Part shown: in pieces, positions 59,027-64,000 of the stretch
How the letters are laid out: the number at the start of each line of letters is the position of its first letter
Position numbering within the stretch: the stretch's first letter is position 1
DNA from: Leadbetterella sp964563435
GTDB lineage: Bacteria > Bacteroidota > Bacteroidia > Cytophagales > Spirosomataceae
Direction of reading: 5' to 3'
Length of the DNA stretch: 64,000 bases
Assembly: GCA_964563435.1 (NCBI GenBank)
Contig: CAZLXI010000027.1
Coordinates: 1-64,000 of the forward strand
Notes under the pieces: generated by a model
What the model saw: only the letters and a program-made list of their open reading frames with translations
Database searches by the model: none
What the model was told of the DNA's origin: nothing
Made by a program: the position numbers and the translations under genes

Positions 59027-61153
59027 CTACCTTTGGTTTGAATCAGGCAGTGCAAACGCCACATAACTATCCCCCTTTTTAGTCCCCAGTTTAGTTCCGC
59101 CCGCTGCGATCACAATATACTGTTTCCCATTGATCTCGTAGGTGGATGGGGTGGCAAACCCCGCAGCGGGCAGTGCGGTCTGCCATAAGAGTTTGCCGGT
59201 GTTTTTATCAAAAGCCCGGAACATACCGTCCTGGGTGGCGGCAATGAAGAGGAGGCCGCTTTTGGTCACTACCGGGCCGCCGTAATTCTCGGTTCCGGTA
59301 GGAGAAATGCCTTTTTCCGTCAGCTCTTTAAATTCACCCAAAGGGATCTGCCATTTGTGCCTGCCGGTGTTGAGGTCGATCGCCGTAAGCGTTCCCCAGG
59401 GCGGACTGATGGCCGGGTAGCCTTCATTGTTCAGAAATTTATGGTATCCGTTGAATTTATAGGGCACATAGGGTTTAGCTGAGGCAGGTTTTATATTGCC
59501 GGCGGTCACTTCTGTCTTCTCCTCACCGTATAAGAAAGCAATAACCGCCTTTTTTTCGGCCGCTGATATGGCTGGAAAGCCCGGCATCATTCCCTTACCG
59601 TTGCTGATGAGCTTCAGCACTTCGGGCCGCTTCATCCGGGTGTTGATATTGAGCACGGAAGGATAACCGCTGACGGAGTTGCCCTTCAGGTCTTTGCCAT
59701 GGCAGGCGGCGCAAAGTGTAATGTAGGTCTTTTCTCCCTGACTTAAGTGGGACAACTCATCTTCTTTGGGCGTATCACTGAGGCTGAACAGCCAGGCCAT
59801 TTCATTGGAGTTAACATACATGATCCCTTCTTTATCTACCGCTGCACCACCCCACTCGGCTCCGCCATCCGCCCCTGGAAAAAGCAGGGTAGGGGTTCTG
59901 CTGAGGGGTACAAAAGACCCTTTGGCGGCTGACCGGTAGGTAGCCAGCACGCTGTCGTAATCGGCTGAGTATTTATTCAGATCCGTCCCGGTGATCTGCT
60001 GACGCGCGAAAGGGAGCGGTAGCCGAGGCACGGGCTGTGTAGGCCAGGTTTCCTCACCCTCCATAACTGAAGCCGGTACAGGCACCTCATCGACAGGAAA
60101 TACAGGTTTGCCCGTCACCCGGTCAAACACAAACACATGGCCGGATTTGGTCACCTGAGCCACTACGTCTGTTTTCTTCCCATCCTTATGAAGGGTCAGC
60201 AGGTTCGGCGGTGCGGGCAGATCCCTGTCCCAGATATCGTGGTGTACAAACTGGTAATGCCATTTGCGTTTGCCGGTACGGGCATCCAGCGCCAGGAGGC
60301 TGTTGGCAAAGAGGTTCTGGCCTTTGCGGTTGCCGCCGTAGAAATCGAACCCGGCTGACCCGGTAGGTACGTAGATCACCCCTCTTTTGCGGTCTACGGC
60401 CATCCCGGCCCAGTTATTGGCAGCACCGATGTCGGTATTTTTCCAGGCATCTTCCGGCCAGGTATCATGGCCGAACTCCCCGGGACGGGGGATGGTGTGA
60501 AATACCCAGTCGAGCTTACCGGTGATCACGTTAAAGGCCTGGATATAGCCGGGCGCTGCGTCAGCACCCTCCGATACCCGCAGGGGCATGATGATCCTGT
60601 CTTCAAAGAGCGTACCCGGGGTAGTAGATATTACAAACTTATCGGCGGCGCTCTCCCCCAGTCCCGCTTTCAGGCTCACCCGCCCGTCTTCTCCGAAGGA
60701 GGGGATCTTCTCCCCGGTTTCGGCATTGACCGCATAGAGCCATTCCCCGTAAGAATACATGAGCCTTGCGGGGTGCTTATTACCCGCCCAGTAGGTGATA
60801 CCGCGGTTATTATTGAAAACAGATTTCCCGGTTCCGCCCCAGAATTTCCAGAGCTCTTTTCCGGTGGCCGCATCTACGGCAAACAGGCCGTTTGAAGCCG
60901 TAATCCCGTACAGCACACCATTTACTACGATAGGATTGCATTGGATCTGCCCGGTATCCAGCGTATGATATTCCCAGGCCACGGTGAGCTCAGCTACATT
61001 TTCAGGAGTGATCTGGTCCAGCGATGAATAATGGTTACGGTCCGGACCACCGAGATATTCTGACCAGCCAGCGTGGTCATATCCGGTATTTTTGTCGGAG
61101 CAACTCCATAAAACGTTAATTACTATCGCCCAAAGAAATATTTTATTTGTCAT
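59027..61153 (-). CDS. PQQ-dependent dehydrogenase lipoprotein with cytochrome c motif
   Basis: A 708-residue quinoprotein dehydrogenase, probably oxidising an alcohol or sugar in the periplasm or at the outer surface and passing electrons onward. A signal peptide with lipobox-like VLWSC (Cys18) suggests a lipoprotein. The eight-bladed propeller has repeats such as DAATGKELWKFWGGTGKS, DARTGKRKWHYQFVHHDIWD and FDKNTGKLLWQTALPAAG. A cytochrome c motif, CAACH (Cys481, Cys484, His485), is inserted between the propeller blades, so it may be a quinohaemoprotein. It is divergent from the YceI gene. The substrate is not known. Confidence 0.88.
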   Translation of the reverse strand: MTNKIFLWAIVINVLWSCSDKNTGYDHAGWSEYLGGPDRNHYSSLDQITPENVAELTVAWEYHTLDTGQIQCNPIVVNGVLYGITASNGLFAVDAATGKELWKFWGGTGKSVFNNNRGITYWAGNKHPARLMYSYGEWLYAVNAETGEKIPSFGEDGRVSLKAGLGESAADKFVISTTPGTLFEDRIIMPLRVSEGADAAPGYIQAFNVITGKLDWVFHTIPRPGEFGHDTWPEDAWKNTDIGAANNWAGMAVDRKRGVIYVPTGSAGFDFYGGNRKGQNLFANSLLALDARTGKRKWHYQFVHHDIWDRDLPAPPNLLTLHKDGKKTDVVAQVTKSGHVFVFDRVTGKPVFPVDEVPVPASVMEGEETWPTQPVPRLPLPFARQQITGTDLNKYSADYDSVLATYRSAAKGSFVPLSRTPTLLFPGADGGAEWGGAAVDKEGIMYVNSNEMAWLFSLSDTPKEDELSHLSQGEKTYITLCAACHGKDLKGNSVSGYPSVLNINTRMKRPEVLKLISNGKGMMPGFPAISAAEKKAVIAFLYGEEKTEVTAGNIKPASAKPYVPYKFNGYHKFLNNEGYPAISPPWGTLTAIDLNTGRHKWQIPLGEFKELTEKGISPTGTENYGGPVVTKSGLLFIAATQDGMFRAFDKNTGKLLWQTALPAAGFATPSTYEINGKQYIVIAAGGTKLGTKKGDSYVAFALPDSNQR

Positions 61154-61167
61154 ACAGGGTCTATAAC

Positions 61168-61198
61168 TTGTCTCTAAGATAAGACATTATTAACTTTG
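61168..61198 (+). promoter_or_regulatory. Promoter of the YceI gene
   Basis: TTG (61168-61170), 20-base spacer, TAACTTTG (61191-61198): complete -33/-7 match. The ATG is at 61223, so the leader is about 20 bases. It supports that start over the longer open frame. Confidence 0.6.
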
Positions 61199-61222
61199 TT
61201 TATAATTTGTCTGAATAATGCA

Positions 61223-61735
61223 ATGAAATTCAAAGCGCTTTCTCTGATTCTTATAGCTTCCTTTTCTGCTTTTAAGACCGTATATGACTGGCAGATCCGG
61301 AAGGATTTCCAGGTCAGGTTTACACATGAAGATGCCGACGGGATCTTTAAGAAGCTGGAAGGGAAAATTGTTTTTGATGAAAACCAACCCGAAAATGCCG
61401 CGTTTGACGTGGTCATTGAGGTAAGGTCGGTAGAAACGGGTAATCCCATGCGGAACGAGAGCATAGCCGGAGACAGCTGGCTGAATGCGGAAAAGTACCC
61501 CCATATCACTTTTAAGTCGGAGGGAGCTGTAAAGAAGGAAGAGAAGTGGTCTACCACGGGAATCCTGAGCTTACATGGAACAGAGCACCCTCTGGAGCTG
61601 CCGTTCAGCTTTATGCCGGACGGGAACGGGGCCGTGTTCGAGGGATCGTTTGTGCTCAAAATGAAGGACTATAAGCTGTCAGACGATCCTGCGGAGACCT
61701 TGCTGCTGGAGATCCGGGTGCCGGTGGAAAAGTGA
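61223..61735 (+). CDS. YceI family lipid/isoprenoid-binding protein
   Basis: A 170-residue secreted protein from the ATG at 61223, with an N-terminal signal-like segment (KFKALSLILIASFSAF). The lipocalin-like barrel of the YceI family is recognised by QVRFTHEDADGIFKKLEG, the MRNESIAGDSWLNAEKYPHI region and the ending VFEGSFVLKMKDYKLSDDPA. YceI proteins bind isoprenoid or amide lipids, such as polyprenyl chains of quinones. It is divergent from the PQQ dehydrogenase, so a link to electron transfer is possible but not proven. Confidence 0.88.
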   Translation: MKFKALSLILIASFSAFKTVYDWQIRKDFQVRFTHEDADGIFKKLEGKIVFDENQPENAAFDVVIEVRSVETGNPMRNESIAGDSWLNAEKYPHITFKSEGAVKKEEKWSTTGILSLHGTEHPLELPFSFMPDGNGAVFEGSFVLKMKDYKLSDDPAETLLLEIRVPVEK

Positions 61736-61858
61736 GCGTCCTGCTATTTTGTATACTTACGGATTCCGTGTTTTCAAGGGAGGCTCCGCAAAGCCCATCC
61801 TGTTATTTCATTTTCAGGCCCGGTATTTCCAAAGAAAGCTGCCGCAACCTTAACCGGG

Positions 61859-62899
61859 TCACCCTACCACCTCATACACCTTGAGCTCAGAGGCTTTGTT
61901 CTTTACCTGCAGGGTTCCCACTTCCCGGCATTCAAATGACTCGCTGATGGTCATGTAGTCGTCATGAGTGATAAGGATCTGGCCGGGCTGAGCAGAGGAT
62001 TGCAGCCTTTGAGCTGTGTTTACCGTATCGCCGACCACCGTGTAATCCAGCCGTTTCAGGGTGACCGAACCAATATTGCCGGATACCATCTCACCGCTTT
62101 TTATGCCCGTGGCCAGCTTGGGAACAAAATCGGGCCGGCCTTCGAGGGGCTCGGATATCTTTTCGATCTCCTCCCGCACATGGAGGGCAGCCTCGATGGC
62201 CCGGTCAAGGTGATAGTCATCTTTGAAAATGGCCATGACGGCGTCGCCCATAAATTTGTCTACCGTACCTTTCTGGGCAATGATCTCTTTAACCATGATG
62301 TCAAAGTACTTGTTGATAAGCTTTACGACCACATCGGGCTTTTCTTTTTCAGAAATGGCCGTAAAGCCGCAGATGTCCATGAAAACAGCAGTGGCATGGA
62401 TGACCTCGTTGGAGACAATGGATTTTTCAAATTCCTGGCGTGACATGAATTTCAGAACGGAATCGTCGACATACATACGCAGGATATTGTTCTCCCGGAT
62501 AGCATTAAAGGTTTGCCGGATCTGTTCGATGTGCCGGATGGTTTTTTCCATCGTAACTTCCAGGTCATCGAAATTCACCGGCTTGCACACAAAGTCGAAA
62601 GCGCCCCGGTTCATGGCCGTACGGATGTTCTCCATGTCGCCGTAAGCCGACACCATCACCACTTTTACCAGCGGGTTGCTTTCATTTATTTTGATCAGTA
62701 GGGTAAGGCCGTCCATCTCCGGCATATTGATATCGCTCAATACCAGGGAGATGTCGGGGTTAGCATCCATCACTTCAAGCGCTTCCCGGCCGTTAGCGGC
62801 AAACACAAACTCATACTTATTTTCGCGGATCTGCTTCCGGAACTTCTGTTTGACCAGAATTTGTAGATCACTCTCATCGTCCACTACCAGGATCTTCAT
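61859..62899 (-). CDS. Response regulator fused to a class III nucleotide cyclase
   Basis: A 346-residue two-domain protein. The receiver domain (1 to ~120) has the acidic pair Asp7-Asp8, phosphoacceptor Asp56 (LVLSDINMPEMDG) and Lys106 (VCKPVNF). A linker helix (~120-150) leads to the cyclase domain. There the metal aspartates are at 175 (VFMDICGFT) and 219 (FMGDAVMAIF), Lys215 is in the nucleobase position, Asp285 is in RLDYTVVGD, and Asn294 and Arg298 (VNTAQRL) stabilise the transition state. This pattern suggests an active cyclase, probably adenylate. It is downstream of the histidine kinase gene with a 50-base gap and is likely its partner. Confidence 0.88.
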   Translation of the reverse strand: MKILVVDDESDLQILVKQKFRKQIRENKYEFVFAANGREALEVMDANPDISLVLSDINMPEMDGLTLLIKINESNPLVKVVMVSAYGDMENIRTAMNRGAFDFVCKPVNFDDLEVTMEKTIRHIEQIRQTFNAIRENNILRMYVDDSVLKFMSRQEFEKSIVSNEVIHATAVFMDICGFTAISEKEKPDVVVKLINKYFDIMVKEIIAQKGTVDKFMGDAVMAIFKDDYHLDRAIEAALHVREEIEKISEPLEGRPDFVPKLATGIKSGEMVSGNIGSVTLKRLDYTVVGDTVNTAQRLQSSAQPGQILITHDDYMTISESFECREVGTLQVKNKASELKVYEVVG

Positions 62900-62949
62900 T
62901 TCAAAAGTTTTGTTTTCAGTCCCACCAGTATCTTCATAGCCAATTGTGT

Positions 62950-64000
62950 TTAAGAAACCGGCAGAAAGATGCTGAACCGTGTGCCTTCTCCCTCTGTACT
63001 TTCCACTGTGATCTCCCCGGAGTGTCCTTTGGTGATAATGTCATAGCTGAGCGAAAGACCGAGGCCTGTGCCCTGTCCGGTGGGTTTTGTAGTAAAGAAG
63101 GGCTGAAATATTTTGTTTTTCAGCTCCTCCGGTATACCGGCGCCGTTGTCGGAAAGGATGATTTTAACGGTTTTGTCTTTGGGTAGGGTTTCTGTAGCAA
63201 TGGTCACCAGGGGCTTGTATCCGGGAATATTTTCACGGGCTTTTTTGCTGACCGCATAGAAAGCATTATTACAAAGGTTAAGAAGCACGCGGCCCAGATC
63301 CTGGGGAATGGCCTCTATGACCGGCAGAGTAGGATCCGGAAGTACTTTAAAGTCGGAATTGAAGGACTTATCTTTGGCGCGAAGGCCATGAAAGCTCAGC
63401 TTAATGTATTCTTCCGTCAGGGCATTGAGATCCACCTGCTGCCTTTCTCCCGTACTGGCGCGGGAATGTTCGAGCATATTTCTCACGATACCGCTTGCCC
63501 GCTTGCCGTGATAAGAGATTTTTTGGAGGTTCTGAATGAGGTCTTCGATAATGTCGGATGAATTTTCAGGAACGTTACTCCCGTTGAGCTCTCCTTTCAG
63601 CTCTTCCAGCAATTCGGTGCTTACTTCCGAAAAGTTATTGACAAAATTCAGGGGGTTCTGTATTTCGTGAGCGATACCCGCGGTCAGCTCACCCAGCGAA
63701 GCCAGCTTTTCCTGCTGAATAAGCTGGTTCTGGGTTTGCTTCAGCTCTTCCAGCGTTTCTTCAAGTTGATTCTTTTGTTGCAGGATCTCGTTGGTTCTCT
63801 CCCTGACCAGGTGTTCCAGCGCTTCGTTTTCGTGAATTACTTTTTCCTTTTGTTCTTTTTCACGCTTCAGGCTGTTCAACTGGTTCTTGGCACTTATTCC
63901 GAACGCAAAAAGCCAGACCAGCGTGACCATATTGATCAGGTCCAGATAATCCTCCGTGGTCTTGTAGAGAGAGGGTAGGGTATATTTGATGATGAAAATT
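62950..64000 (-). CDS. Sensor histidine kinase (partial, 5' end beyond window)
   Basis: The window ends inside this gene; the reading frame stays open to base 64000, and an ATG at 63930 is only an internal candidate. The visible part of about 350 residues starts with a transmembrane helix (NMVTLVWLFAFGISAK), followed by a coiled coil. The kinase core has an H-box with the phosphorylated histidine in AGIAHEIQNPLNFVNNF. The N-box is LLNLCNNAFYAV and ATP-lid parts include LSDNGAGIPEEL and GQGTGLGLSLSYDI. It is the likely partner of the response regulator-cyclase downstream. Confidence 0.9.
   Translation of the reverse strand, partial: IFIIKYTLPSLYKTTEDYLDLINMVTLVWLFAFGISAKNQLNSLKREKEQKEKVIHENEALEHLVRERTNEILQQKNQLEETLEELKQTQNQLIQQEKLASLGELTAGIAHEIQNPLNFVNNFSEVSTELLEELKGELNGSNVPENSSDIIEDLIQNLQKISYHGKRASGIVRNMLEHSRASTGERQQVDLNALTEEYIKLSFHGLRAKDKSFNSDFKVLPDPTLPVIEAIPQDLGRVLLNLCNNAFYAVSKKARENIPGYKPLVTIATETLPKDKTVKIILSDNGAGIPEELKNKIFQPFFTTKPTGQGTGLGLSLSYDIITKGHSGEITVESTEGEGTRFSIFLPVS

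Noticed and set aside
1..64000. CRISPR array or cas genes
   Set aside because: No regularly spaced repeats with unique spacers and no Cas-like protein anywhere in the window.

Overview
This 64 kb window comes from a member of the Bacteroidota, most likely an environmental polysaccharide degrader; genus cannot be set from the sequence alone. The evidence is a SusC/SusD pair, many Sec or lipoprotein signal peptides, starts without Shine-Dalgarno sites, and repeated promoters of the Bacteroidota type (TTTG or TTG at -33, about 19-20 bases, TAnnTTTG at -7). No rRNA, tRNA, CRISPR array, intact insertion sequence or prophage is seen. The scaffold has one 100-N gap at 6695-6794. Its flanks carry the same 55 bases, so the two contigs probably overlap there and the gap is likely artificial.

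Left part, 1-30 kb: mostly chromosomal housekeeping and accessory genes. In order these are mnmE, a CarboxypepD-like secreted protein, an MBOAT O-acyltransferase with an SGNH-like partner, a glycosyltransferase, two divergent MFS transporters with a small membrane protein, an L-serine dehydratase next to a dicarboxylate/amino acid symporter, two thioredoxin-fold proteins, an unrecognised membrane P-loop protein and two LuxR-type regulators. Then come a serine hydrolase, a broken alpha/beta hydrolase, a spermidine-synthase-like membrane protein, an amidase, an amidohydrolase, an M19 dipeptidase and two AT-rich fatty acid desaturases.

Middle, 29.6-40 kb: a polysaccharide utilisation locus with GH10, a membrane regulator, SusC, SusD, a LamG-type lipoprotein and a GH30 lipoprotein. 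The regulator is the most unusual gene. It joins a 7TM-DISM receptor through a coiled coil to a zinc ribbon and helix-turn-helix like the N-terminal DNA-binding part of IS1595-family transposases, without the transposase catalytic domain. It lies directly upstream of susC, which has a clear promoter and an inverted repeat that could be an operator. The likely reading is a one-component, membrane-bound transcription factor for this locus, with a domesticated transposase DNA-binding head.

Next, 40-42.7 kb: a second serine hydrolase, a long imperfect inverted repeat, a NIPSNAP protein and a VapBC toxin-antitoxin pair. From 43.0 to 58.3 kb lies the ribosomal superoperon: rplC-rplD-rplW-rplB-rpsS-rplV-rpsC-rplP-rpmC-rpsQ-rplN-rplX-rplE-rpsN-rpsH-rplF-rplR-rpsE-rpmD-rplO-secY-map-infA-rpmJ-rpsM-rpsK-rpsD-rpoA-rplQ. 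rpsJ is not upstream of rplC. The operon has its own promoter(s) and a roughly 270-base leader behind VapBC. Three perfect palindromes precede rpoA, a REP-like inverted repeat separates rpoA from rplQ, and a strong terminator follows rplQ.

Right end, 58.4-64 kb: an ORF6N-domain gene, a PQQ dehydrogenase lipoprotein with a cytochrome c motif, a divergent YceI protein, and a response regulator-nucleotide cyclase downstream of a sensor histidine kinase that runs off the window edge.
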